NCBI GenBank assembly: GCA_900544275.1
Contig: UQUU01000005.1
Location: forward strand, 1-64,000
DNA length: 64,000 nt
Direction of reading: 5' to 3'
Origin: an uncultured Succiniclasticum sp.
GTDB taxonomy: Bacteria; Bacillota; Negativicutes; Acidaminococcales; Acidaminococcaceae
Positions 8,896-16,721 of this stretch are shown in pieces; the stretch's first letter is position 1; the number at the start of each line of letters is the position of its first letter. The notes under the pieces were generated by a model. That model saw only the letters and a list, made by a program, of their open reading frames with translations, was not told where the DNA came from and did not search any database. A program made the position numbers and the translations under genes.

Positions 8896-11800
8896 ATGGA
8901 ACGGCCTGTCTTATTTCATGATTCCCGCAATACGATTTATCGTGTGCCTTTTGGCGCGGCACCCACGCTCAGTCGTCTGACTTTACGGCTGGATGTGGCA
9001 GGCTGCCGGATCGCCGGGGTCGGATTGCGTTTATGGCAGGAGAATATCGGCGCCACCTTATTGCCGATGGAGCTTATTTGCGATACGGAGCAAACGCAAA
9101 CTGATGCGGAGCAAGAAAAAAAATTTTCAAAACAAAGATACAGCGTTACCTTTTCCCTGCCGGAAAAAGGCTGCTTAGTCTGGTACTATTTTCAGCTGCA
9201 GAGCGAGGACGGAGCGATTTTTTATTACGGTAATAATGAAACGCAATCAGGCGGTGTCGGGCAGACTTATGAATACGAGCCGCCTTCTTTTCAGATTACC
9301 GTGTATGATGCGGCGTCTGCTACGCCAAAGTGGCTGAAAGACGCGGTAATTTATCAGATTTTTCCCGATCGTTTTAATCGGGGGCAGGTTCCGCTTGCAC
9401 AATTTACGGGGAAAAAAGATGCGCTGCTCCACAGCTGTTGGGAAGACGAACCGCACTATGTGAAAGATCCGGAAACCGGCGCTGTGCTGCAGTATGATTT
9501 TTTTGGCGGCACCCTGGCAGGCATACGGGAAAAACTGGATTATTTGCAGGACCTGGGTATTACCTGCCTCTATCTGAATCCTGTCTTTGAAAGCCGGAGC
9601 AACCACCGCTACGATACAGGAGATTATAAAAAGATTGACCCGTTTCTGGGGACAGAAGAAGAACTAAAACGTTTGTGCCGGGAAGCAAAGCAGAAGGGAA
9701 TCCGAATTCTTTTGGACGGCGTATTCAGTCATACAGGTGCAGACAGTGTGTATTTTAACCGCCGGGGACGCTATCCGGGGAAAGGCGCATATCAGTCTCG
9801 GGAGTCGCCTTATATTTCCTGGTATCGCTTTAAAGAATATCCGGAGAAATATGACAGTTGGTGGGGAGATAAAAGTCTGCCCGAGGTAGAGGAAACAAAC
9901 CCGGCTTATTTAGATTTTATCATTGAAGGTAAAGACAGCGTACTGTGCCATTGGCTTCAGGCGGGCATCAGCGGCTGGCGTCTGGATGTGGCGGACGAAT
10001 TGCCGGATGTGTTTTTGCAGGCTTTTTATAAAAAGCTGAAAGTCGAAAATCAAGAGGCTGTTTTGTTGGGCGAAGTGTGGGAGGATGCTTCCAATAAAGT
10101 CAGTTATGGCCGTCAGAGGGCGTATTTATGCGGCGGTAAATTAGACGGGGTCATGAACTATGTGCTCCGAAAAATTATGTTGGATTTTGTGCAGGGACGT
10201 TCAGACGCGGCACAGGCAAACGACCGTTATTTACAGCAGATGGAGAATTATCCCCGGGAAAACCTGTACAGCATGATGAATCTCCTGGGCAGTCACGATG
10301 TGGAGCGGATCCTGACGCTGACGAGTAAGGAGTGGGCGCCGGAAAAGGCAGAGATCGAGACCGGGACGATGACCGGGGAGATGACCGGAGTACAGTCTCC
10401 GGAGGTTCTTTCTGTAAATGTACCGTTGCCCGGTGCTCGGGCAAATCTGCCGCAAAAAGAAATTTTTTCCGCCGGAGAAAAACGCCTGCTTTTGTTGTGG
10501 GCCTGGCAAATGACCCTGCCGGGAGCTCCGTCAATTTATTATGGGGACGAAGTGGGATTAGAGGGCGGCAAAGATCCGGCAAACCGGCGTACCTATCCCT
10601 GGGGCAGGGAAAATAAACGCCTGTATGCCAAGTGCAGAGAGTTTGTTCGCCTGCGCCGGCAAAACGCCGCCTTGCGGACGGGGCGCATGATCCCTGTTTA
10701 TGCGGCAGGGGACGTTTACGTGTATGCCCGTTCCATCGAGGGGGCGAGAGATGTGTTCGGGCAGCCGGCGGAAAACGGGACCTTTTTCATCGCCTTAAAT
10801 CGAAGTCATGCCTTAAAAACGGTGACGGTTGACACGGCAGATCTGGCCTTTGGGGAACTGTGTCAGCTCAGTCCCGCAGTCGATCAGGGGGAAGCGATCC
10901 CTGTGGTCAACGGCAGTTTTTCTCTTACTCTGGAACCGTTTGGCTACCGAGTTTTTCAGTGCACGGAAAGGAGCCGGAAGCTTCCTGCCAGACAGGCCGG
11001 TATCCTTTTGCATCCTACATCTCTGCCGGGGCCGAACGGACCGGAAAAAGTAAAACAGGCAAAGCGGTTTATTGATTTTCTGGCGGCAGCCAAACAAAAA
11101 ATTTGGCAGATATTGCCTCTTAATCCGCCGGATGGGGCAGGTTCGCCGTATAATTCGTTTTCCGCTTTTGCCGGACATGACGGTTTATTCACGACGCCGG
11201 CAAAGGAACTTCCCCAAGCTATACAAACGGCAGGGGTCGCATGGTCATTGAAAGACAATGTGCCTTTTTTGGTGTGCCGGGAAGGTCGGGGAAGATTTGT
11301 CGACGGTTATGACGGTTCTAAAGCAGAAAAAACCGGCGAATGGGAGGCCTTTGCGGAATTTTGCCGGAAAAATCAATACTGGCTGCCGGATTATGTGTTG
11401 TACCGGGCGTTGCGAGAGCGATTTGGGGGCAAGCCCTGGCAGGAATGGCCGAAACCTTTACGGCAACGGGACAAAAAAAGTCTGGCCGCTTATGCGGCGG
11501 AATTAGCCGAGTCCATTAAAATTTATGCCTGGGAGCAATACAGATTTCAGAAAGACTGGCTGCGGATCAAAGAATATGCCAATGCCCGTACCATTTCTGT
11601 TTTTGGCGATCTGCCTATTTTTGTTGCGGCGGACAGCGTGGACTGCTGGTCTCATCCGGAATATTTTTACCTGGATGAACAGGGCTATCCTCTGGAAGCG
11701 GCCGGTGTGCCGCCGGATTATTTCAGCGCGAAAGGCCAGGTCTGGGGCAATCCTCTGTACCGCTGGGAACGTATGGAACAAGACGGTTTCCGTTGGTGGG

Positions 11801-12498
11801 TGGAACGCTTGCGCTGCCTGTCTGACAGGGTGGATTGGCTGCGCCTGGATCATTTTCGCGGATTTGAGGCTTGCTGGGCCATTCCGGGACAGGCGGAAGA
11901 TGCTGTGTCCGGGCGCTGGTTAAAAGGGCCGGGGAAGAATTTGTTCGAGGCCCTCAAACAGTCTGGCAATCAAATAAAGCTGATTGCTGAGGACCTGGGC
12001 GTGATTACTCCGGAAGTCTCTCGGTTAAAGGAGGAATTAGCGCTGCCCGGTATGCGTATCCTGCAATTCCACTGGCGAAACCGCGCGGGGGGCAATTGTG
12101 ACTTTTCTACAGAACCGCACTGCATCGCCTATACGGGAACCCATGACAATAATACATTGCGGGGCTGGTGGGAAGAGGAGTTGACGATAGAAGAAAAAGC
12201 ACAGCTCCTGGTCATGCTCGATCAGGAAACAGCTTTGTCAGATATAGATGCTTCGCCCGGCGACGACTGCGATACGGAGCTGCAGCCGCTTAAAAAGCTG
12301 CTTGCGTATTTATACAGCCGGCAGTCTGATACGGTGATCGTGCCCTTGCAGGACTTTCTGTTGCTGTCTTCGGGCGGTCGTATGAACCTCCCGGGCACGA
12401 CCCGGGGGAATTGGCTCTGGCAGGCTTGTGGCGCGGATTTAAATGAGGCATTGGCGCAACAAATTGCAACGCTGACAACAAAATATAAACGTGCCTGA
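8896..12498 (+). CDS. GH13-GH77 fusion: alpha-amylase-type hydrolase plus 4-alpha-glucanotransferase
   Basis: A 1200-aa two-enzyme protein. Residues about 1-140 form a beta-rich N-terminal domain. A GH13 barrel of neopullulanase/amylopullulanase type starts at DAVIYQIFPDRF (about 148) and keeps its triad: Asp364 (GWRLDVADE), Glu393 (LLGEVWE), Asp468 (LLGSHDVERI). From about residue 695 a complete GH77 (MalQ) domain begins (GILLHPTSLPG), with Asp985 (RLDHFRGF), Glu1032 (IAEDLGV) and Asp1084 (THDNNT). The frame is open 55 codons further upstream, but GGAGGCG at 8881 points to the ATG at 8896. Last gene of the glg operon; no separate glgX or malQ is in the window, so it may supply glycogen debranching and maltodextrin disproportionation. 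That role is inference; the two domains are clear. Confidence 0.9.
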   Translation: MERPVLFHDSRNTIYRVPFGAAPTLSRLTLRLDVAGCRIAGVGLRLWQENIGATLLPMELICDTEQTQTDAEQEKKFSKQRYSVTFSLPEKGCLVWYYFQLQSEDGAIFYYGNNETQSGGVGQTYEYEPPSFQITVYDAASATPKWLKDAVIYQIFPDRFNRGQVPLAQFTGKKDALLHSCWEDEPHYVKDPETGAVLQYDFFGGTLAGIREKLDYLQDLGITCLYLNPVFESRSNHRYDTGDYKKIDPFLGTEEELKRLCREAKQKGIRILLDGVFSHTGADSVYFNRRGRYPGKGAYQSRESPYISWYRFKEYPEKYDSWWGDKSLPEVEETNPAYLDFIIEGKDSVLCHWLQAGISGWRLDVADELPDVFLQAFYKKLKVENQEAVLLGEVWEDASNKVSYGRQRAYLCGGKLDGVMNYVLRKIMLDFVQGRSDAAQANDRYLQQMENYPRENLYSMMNLLGSHDVERILTLTSKEWAPEKAEIETGTMTGEMTGVQSPEVLSVNVPLPGARANLPQKEIFSAGEKRLLLLWAWQMTLPGAPSIYYGDEVGLEGGKDPANRRTYPWGRENKRLYAKCREFVRLRRQNAALRTGRMIPVYAAGDVYVYARSIEGARDVFGQPAENGTFFIALNRSHALKTVTVDTADLAFGELCQLSPAVDQGEAIPVVNGSFSLTLEPFGYRVFQCTERSRKLPARQAGILLHPTSLPGPNGPEKVKQAKRFIDFLAAAKQKIWQILPLNPPDGAGSPYNSFSAFAGHDGLFTTPAKELPQAIQTAGVAWSLKDNVPFLVCREGRGRFVDGYDGSKAEKTGEWEAFAEFCRKNQYWLPDYVLYRALRERFGGKPWQEWPKPLRQRDKKSLAAYAAELAESIKIYAWEQYRFQKDWLRIKEYANARTISVFGDLPIFVAADSVDCWSHPEYFYLDEQGYPLEAAGVPPDYFSAKGQVWGNPLYRWERMEQDGFRWWVERLRCLSDRVDWLRLDHFRGFEACWAIPGQAEDAVSGRWLKGPGKNLFEALKQSGNQIKLIAEDLGVITPEVSRLKEELALPGMRILQFHWRNRAGGNCDFSTEPHCIAYTGTHDNNTLRGWWEEELTIEEKAQLLVMLDQETALSDIDASPGDDCDTELQPLKKLLAYLYSRQSDTVIVPLQDFLLLSSGGRMNLPGTTRGNWLWQACGADLNEALAQQIATLTTKYKRA

Positions 12499-13232
12499 GC
12501 CTGAAAATTTTGTTCATTGAGAAAATACGCCGTGCTGATCAAGGGAAAGAAAAAATTTTTTTGTTCTTTTATTTTTAAGGATAAATGATATTGTCTGATA
12601 ATTCATGGAAAAGTAAGCGGCAAGATAAGGCGGTTCTTACATAAAGTAAAAAATGTCAAGCGGTTAAGAAAAATAAATTTGGCATTGTTTACAAAAAATC
12701 GCCTTGACAAATTAAAAATAATCAATATGTCTCTATTTTTATCAGATTATTTTAGGAATATCACTACATCTTGTGGTGTGTATAAAATATTCCCTATGTA
12801 CATAAGTTATCCACAACCTGTGTATAAGGAAGTGAATAACTTCGATACAAAAGGAGAAATGGCTTATTTATGCCCATTTTTTCCTTTTGAACACCTGTTT
12901 TCTGTGGATAACCCTGTGTATAGTGTGTATAAATGCAAGTTATCAACAGACGGCGTAAACCAAATATTTGGTGTAACTTCTCCAGTGGGCAATACAAAAT
13001 GGACAAGATAACAGGAAAGATTATTTTTAAGAAGGAATTTTACCAGGTAAAGAGATTTCTGCTTCCGTATCTTTTGGCTTTGCTCTTTTTTCCTTATATG
13101 ATAAAATATAACGGTATAATTTTTACCATACTAAATTAACCGGCAGGGAAAATCTGTCTGAGAAATTAACACAGGATACACGGAACTGTAAACAGGAACG
13201 GATCAATTTATCAATTACTGGAGGATGTACGA
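12499..13232. other. AT-rich gene-free region with DnaA-box cluster (oriC-like)
   Basis: 734 bp without a credible gene. Eight 9-mers match the DnaA box TTATNCACA fully or with one mismatch between 12777 and 12948. Very AT-rich flanks lie on both sides (about 12545-12600 and 13094-13138) and could serve as an unwinding element. Short open frames here have no ribosome binding site. The arrangement is that of a replication origin or a DnaA-titration/regulatory cluster. dnaA is not in the window, and the rRNA and glg genes to the left run rightward, which argues that the main origin may lie further left. Confidence 0.6.
12777..12948. repeat. Cluster of eight DnaA boxes
   Basis: Full matches to TTATCCACA or TTATACACA: 12777-12785 (-), 12807-12815 (+), 12819-12827 (-), 12903-12911 (-), 12924-12932 (-). 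One-mismatch copies: 12831-12839 (-), 12915-12923 (-), 12940-12948 (+). Boxes starting at 12807, 12819 and 12831 are spaced exactly 12 bp, as are 12903 and 12915, a phasing that suits cooperative DnaA binding. Confidence 0.8.
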
Positions 13233-14615
13233 ATGGCAATTAAGCGAGAAACCGCGGAAATACTGATGAATAAAGGAGGCAGTCTGGTTACGGCGTCTTT
13301 TTCTGTGATACCGGACGGTTATGCAGGCCTGGTAAGACAGGGGACTGCCAGCCAATTAGCCGTTGTATGCAATGAAAAATCCGGCGTGGGGGACTTATGG
13401 CGAGGGGCGGAGTTCATGACGGACCCCGCTTACAAAAATATCAAATGGGGCTTTTTTCCTCTGAATTCCAATAATGCCGCCCTGATCCGCCGTCTGGTAG
13501 GCCGGGTATCGCCTACATCCTGTGGTGTGGGCGGTCTGAGTGTGAGCCTGTCGGATTGGCTGAGCCTGGTCTCCGGTACCGTGCCGAACTTATTTGCTCA
13601 TAAACAGGTGAAACCGGTGCTGGTGGATTTTTCCCCGGTCAACAGCGCAGCGCTGAACAAAACATTTTTAGAGGTGATGGATACGGCGACCTGGAGCGTG
13701 CTTTCTTCCGGTTATAAGGAGGGCTGGGCGGCTAACGCAGCCGGTCTCCATACGGAAGAAGAAGTGGTTAAAGCATTGCTTTATGGATACAGCGGGATCG
13801 GGATCGACTGCAGCGGAAAAATAGATCGTTCCATCGAGAAGTTAACGGACGAGGAAGTTGAAAAGCAATTTGGCGAACTGGATCGGGATTTTAAAGAAGC
13901 AATCGACAAATCCTATCTGGATGCCGAGTTCCAACTGGGAGCAGAAAAGCTGCGTTTTGAAGAAAAAGCCCTGCATCGGATGGTATTGGAGTTCGGTCAG
14001 GCTATTATGTTCCTGCAGAAAATGTACAAGGATTATCTGGATAACACGCCCTGGGATCTGGATTTCGAAGTGGATCTTTCTGCCGTTGCTAAAGTACTGA
14101 CGCCGCAGGAGCATTATTTTCTGGTGAATGAATTAAAACGGGCGGCGGTGAAATTTGATACCCTCTGCGTTTCTGCGGCAATGGTAAAAGAAGGCTGGCA
14201 GGAAGAGCTTGCTGTTCATGCGGCGATTGCCAAAGCGTTTGATTACCGGCTGAGTTTTGCCGACGCGGATCTTTACTTTGCCGAACCGGGAGAGACAGCC
14301 AAAATTTTCGGCAATCGGGTCCACTTTAAACTGACTTCGCTTTTATGGTTAGCGGCGCTGCAGACACTGGCTGCCACAGAGCCGGAATTATATCGGCAGG
14401 CGGCAGAGCGGGCAGGGTTGCCGGCAGCAGAGGAAGTTCTCTTAACTGCCGGAACAGCGGTCGGGCGGAATTTCGCACAGGCCTATGGGAAAATTGCCGG
14501 CGGCGAAGAGAAAAAGGGCCTGGCGGACGCGTTGAAAACAACGCTGGAAAAAAATCGGGAGATTTATGAAGTCCGCGCCGCTAAATTAGTAGGCCGGTAT
14601 CTGTCGGCGGTTTAA
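13233..14615 (+). CDS. Uncharacterised 460-aa protein
   Basis: I do not recognise the family. It is soluble-looking, with no signal peptide or membrane segment. The N-terminal third has a glycine-rich run (SCGVGGLSVS near residues 92-101). The middle (about 195-290) is charged and helix-rich, and the C-terminus is alanine/leucine-rich and helical. A GGAGG at 13220-13224 sits properly before the ATG. A TATAAT at 13115-13120 could drive it from inside the AT-rich region. It stands alone between the DnaA-box cluster and a sirtuin gene, and base use is like its neighbours. A sugar-acid isomerase/epimerase type enzyme crossed my mind but no motif supports it. Confidence 0.85.
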   Translation: MAIKRETAEILMNKGGSLVTASFSVIPDGYAGLVRQGTASQLAVVCNEKSGVGDLWRGAEFMTDPAYKNIKWGFFPLNSNNAALIRRLVGRVSPTSCGVGGLSVSLSDWLSLVSGTVPNLFAHKQVKPVLVDFSPVNSAALNKTFLEVMDTATWSVLSSGYKEGWAANAAGLHTEEEVVKALLYGYSGIGIDCSGKIDRSIEKLTDEEVEKQFGELDRDFKEAIDKSYLDAEFQLGAEKLRFEEKALHRMVLEFGQAIMFLQKMYKDYLDNTPWDLDFEVDLSAVAKVLTPQEHYFLVNELKRAAVKFDTLCVSAAMVKEGWQEELAVHAAIAKAFDYRLSFADADLYFAEPGETAKIFGNRVHFKLTSLLWLAALQTLAATEPELYRQAAERAGLPAAEEVLLTAGTAVGRNFAQAYGKIAGGEEKKGLADALKTTLEKNREIYEVRAAKLVGRYLSAV

Positions 14616-14667
14616 CCGTTCGTTGGAAAAACGGCGCCTTCCCCTTGCGATGAGAAAAGTATTTCTA

Positions 14668-14676
14668 TGTTATAAT
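14668..14676 (+). promoter_or_regulatory. Extended -10 promoter of the sirtuin gene
   Basis: TG-T-TATAAT, an extended -10 element, 24 bp before the GTG start, giving a short leader that includes the ribosome binding site. No good -35 at standard spacing. Confidence 0.55.
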
Positions 14677-14700
14677 AAGATAACAAGGGGGTGTATTCAT

Positions 14701-15453
14701 GTGGATGGAAAAATCGCTAAACTGAACGAAATGGTTTTACACTCGGATAATATCGTGTTTTTCGGAGGCGCCGGTGTTTCTACGGAAAGCGGCATCCCGG
14801 ATTTCCGCAGTACGGGGGGGCTTTATAGCCAGACCTACAAATATCCTCCGGAAATGATCGTCAGTCATACGTTTTATGAAGAATGTCCGGAAGAGTTTTT
14901 CGACTTTTATAAGAAACGCATGCTGTTTATGAATGCACAGCCGAACGCAGCGCATAAGAAGCTGGCTCAACTGGAAAAAGCCGGCAAACTGAAGGCTGTT
15001 ATTACACAAAATATTGACGGACTGCATCAGGCTGCCGGCAGCAAAAACGTGTTGGAGCTTCATGGCAGCGTACTGCGCAACTATTGCGAAAGCTGCGGCA
15101 AATCTTTTCCGGTGAAGTATGTGCTGGAAGCGGACGGGGTGCCCCATTGCGATGCCTGTGGCGGCAGGGTAAAGCCGGATGTGGTATTGTATGAAGAAAA
15201 TCTGGATATGGATGTGATGGAAGCGGCTGTCAATTACATCAGCCGGGCGGATATGCTGATTATCGGGGGGACTTCGTTAGTGGTGTACCCGGCGGCGGGT
15301 CTTCTGCGGTATTATCAGGGCCATAAGCTGGTGCTGGTAAATAAGTCAAACACATCCTATGACAGCAGAGCCGACCTGGTGATCAACGAAAATATCGGCG
15401 AAGTGTTTAGTCAGATCCAGGGTCCCTACCTTGACAAAGCGGCAAGCGAGTGA
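14701..15453 (+). CDS. cobB: SIR2-family NAD-dependent protein deacylase
   Basis: Removes acyl groups from lysines using NAD. 250 aa. The N-terminal GAGVSTESGIPDFRS nucleotide motif, the QNIDGLHQ catalytic segment and the ELHGS catalytic histidine are present. Four zinc cysteines are arranged as C-x2-C (CESC) and C-x2-C (CDAC). The frame is open to an ATG at 14623, but AAGGGGG at 14685-14691 is correctly spaced for the GTG at 14701 and the promoter lies inside the longer frame, so the short start is chosen. The rpsF promoter overlaps its last codons. The substrate is unknown. Confidence 0.9.
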   Translation: MDGKIAKLNEMVLHSDNIVFFGGAGVSTESGIPDFRSTGGLYSQTYKYPPEMIVSHTFYEECPEEFFDFYKKRMLFMNAQPNAAHKKLAQLEKAGKLKAVITQNIDGLHQAAGSKNVLELHGSVLRNYCESCGKSFPVKYVLEADGVPHCDACGGRVKPDVVLYEENLDMDVMEAAVNYISRADMLIIGGTSLVVYPAAGLLRYYQGHKLVLVNKSNTSYDSRADLVINENIGEVFSQIQGPYLDKAASE

Positions 15454-15459
15454 TACTAT
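15431..15459 (+). promoter_or_regulatory. Promoter of rpsF-ssb-rpsR
   Basis: TTGACA at 15431-15436, a 17-bp spacer and TACTAT at 15454-15459; an overlapping TATAAT lies 3 bp further. The -35 falls inside the sirtuin coding end. It gives a leader of about 75 nt containing the S6:S18-type hairpin. Confidence 0.75.
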
Positions 15460-15486
15460 AATGTAGCTTGTGATAAGCATATTTTA

Positions 15487-15530
15487 CTTCTTCTGTTCTC
15501 CTGACGGGAGAACCGAAAGTCCAGAGGAGG
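15487..15530 (+). promoter_or_regulatory. S6:S18-type autoregulatory leader of rpsF
   Basis: A 9-bp outer helix pairs 15487-15495 with 15522-15530, with G-U pairs. An inner hairpin (TTCTCC, TGAC loop, GGGAGAA) lies inside it. On the 3' side is an unpaired CCGAAAGT bearing the CCG that mimics the 16S site bound by S6:S18 in known rpsF leaders. The outer helix uses part of the GGAGGAGG ribosome binding site, so binding could block translation. The structure is read by eye; the function is inferred from the known motif class. Confidence 0.65.
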
Positions 15531-15540
15531 AGGTGATTTC

Positions 15541-15825
15541 GTGAGAGCATACGAAGTCATGTACATCATTAAGGTGGCAGAGGACGAAGCAATCGATGCA
15601 GTGGTTGCTAAATTCGATAAACTGCTGGCTGACAATGGTGCTACTGTAGAAAAGACTGATCGTTGGGGCAAAAGAAAACTGGCTTATTTGATCCAGGATA
15701 TGCCCGAAGGGTACTATGTACTTGTTAATTTCAAGGCTGAACCTGCTGCTGTAAAAGAACTTGATCGTGTAATGAAAATTACCGATGAAGTGCTGCGCCA
15801 TATGATTATCAGAAAGGAAGATTAA
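15541..15825 (+). CDS. rpsF: 30S ribosomal protein S6
   Basis: 94-aa small-subunit protein that binds 16S rRNA together with S18. The N-terminus MRAYEVMYIIK and the internal RWGKRKLAYLIQDMPEGYYV stretch are characteristic. Start is GTG with an AGGAGGAGGTGA ribosome binding site that also forms part of the leader hairpin. First gene of the conserved rpsF-ssb-rpsR operon, 16 nt before ssb. Confidence 0.97.
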   Translation: MRAYEVMYIIKVAEDEAIDAVVAKFDKLLADNGATVEKTDRWGKRKLAYLIQDMPEGYYVLVNFKAEPAAVKELDRVMKITDEVLRHMIIRKED

Positions 15826-15841
15826 TCCAGGAGGGTAACTT

Positions 15842-16294
15842 ATGAACAGAGTTATTTTGTTGGGTCGGCTTACAAGGGATCCGGAAGTTCGTTATACGCC
15901 TTCGCAGAAGGTGGTTTGTTCTTTCACCCTTGCAGTTGACAGACCTTTTATGAATGCACAAGGCCAGCGTGAAGCAGACTTTATTCCTGTGGTAGTATGG
16001 GGAAAAGCTGCAGAATTATGCGGAAACAGTTTAGCTAAAGGGAATCGTTTGTTGGTAGAAGGACGTATTCAGGTTCGTACTTTTGACGGTAAAGATGGTC
16101 AACGCCATTGGGTTACCGAAGTCATTGCATCGAATGTTGAATTTATTGAACGTAAATCTGACAGCGCCAACCGGGGAGCTTATCCGGCCAATGCCGAGAC
16201 GACCGGCGGCGCGCATCCAGACTCTTCTGCCGGAAGTTCCGCCATGGGCGGTCTGGGCAACGATGTTCCCTTTGATGAAGAAGTTCCGTTCTAA
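15842..16294 (+). CDS. ssb: Single-stranded DNA-binding protein
   Basis: Coats single-stranded DNA in replication and repair. 150 aa: an N-terminal OB fold (residues 1-105, MNRVILLGRLTRDPEVRYTP) and a flexible Gly/Ser/Ala-rich tail ending in the acidic tip DVPFDEEVPF, the hub for partner proteins. AGGAGGGTAA before ATG is a strong ribosome binding site. Position between rpsF and rpsR is the classic arrangement. Confidence 0.97.
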   Translation: MNRVILLGRLTRDPEVRYTPSQKVVCSFTLAVDRPFMNAQGQREADFIPVVVWGKAAELCGNSLAKGNRLLVEGRIQVRTFDGKDGQRHWVTEVIASNVEFIERKSDSANRGAYPANAETTGGAHPDSSAGSSAMGGLGNDVPFDEEVPF

Positions 16295-16315
16295 ACAACA
16301 GGGAGGATTAAGCGA

Positions 16316-16546
16316 ATGAAAGTACAAAGAGGCAGAAGACCCAGAAGAAAAGTTTGCAGCTTCTGCGCAGATAAAGCGGAAAGCATTGATTATAAGGATA
16401 TTGCTAAGCTGCATAAATTTGTAACCGAACGCGGTAAAATTTTACCCCGTCGTATTTCCGGTTGCTGCGCTAAACATCAGCGCGAACTGACCATTGCGAT
16501 CAAACGTGCCCGTAACGTTGCGTTACTGCCGTTTACCGCTGATTAA
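16316..16546 (+). CDS. rpsR: 30S ribosomal protein S18
   Basis: 76 aa. The basic N-terminus with RRPRRKVCSFC, the DYKD segment and the LPRRISGCCAKHQRELTIAIKRAR core are typical. It forms the S6:S18 heterodimer on the platform of the small subunit. Last gene of the operon; a strong terminator follows within 15 nt. Confidence 0.97.
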   Translation: MKVQRGRRPRRKVCSFCADKAESIDYKDIAKLHKFVTERGKILPRRISGCCAKHQRELTIAIKRARNVALLPFTAD

Positions 16547-16557
16547 TCAGTTAACTA

Positions 16558-16589
16558 AAGCCCCGTTGCCGAAAGCGACGGGGCTTTTT
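16558..16589 (+). terminator. Terminator of rpsF-ssb-rpsR
   Basis: Ten-bp GC-rich stem (16560-16569 with 16575-16584), CGAAA loop, then a T tract. It separates this operon from serS. Confidence 0.93.
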
Positions 16590-16604
16590 GCTGCCCGTTT
16601 TGAC

Positions 16605-16634
16605 TTGACGCGGATTTGCGATGTGAGATACAAT
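16605..16634 (+). promoter_or_regulatory. Promoter of serS
   Basis: TTGACG at 16605-16610, an 18-bp spacer and TACAAT at 16629-16634. The leader of roughly 80 nt shows no T-box specifier or AGGGTGG-type T-box sequence. Confidence 0.65.
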
Positions 16635-16721
16635 AAAGAAACACGGTGTAAAACCACATATAACAATCACTTACAACATAATAAGATAAATTACAGAAAG
16701 AAAAGGCAGGGGACGGACATT

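Noticed and set aside
12679..13011. Small frames across the DnaA-box region
   Set aside because: No ribosome binding sites, atypical composition, and they overlap the clustered DnaA boxes.
16635..16721. T-box leader for serS
   Set aside because: The leader is too short and lacks a T-box sequence and specifier loop.
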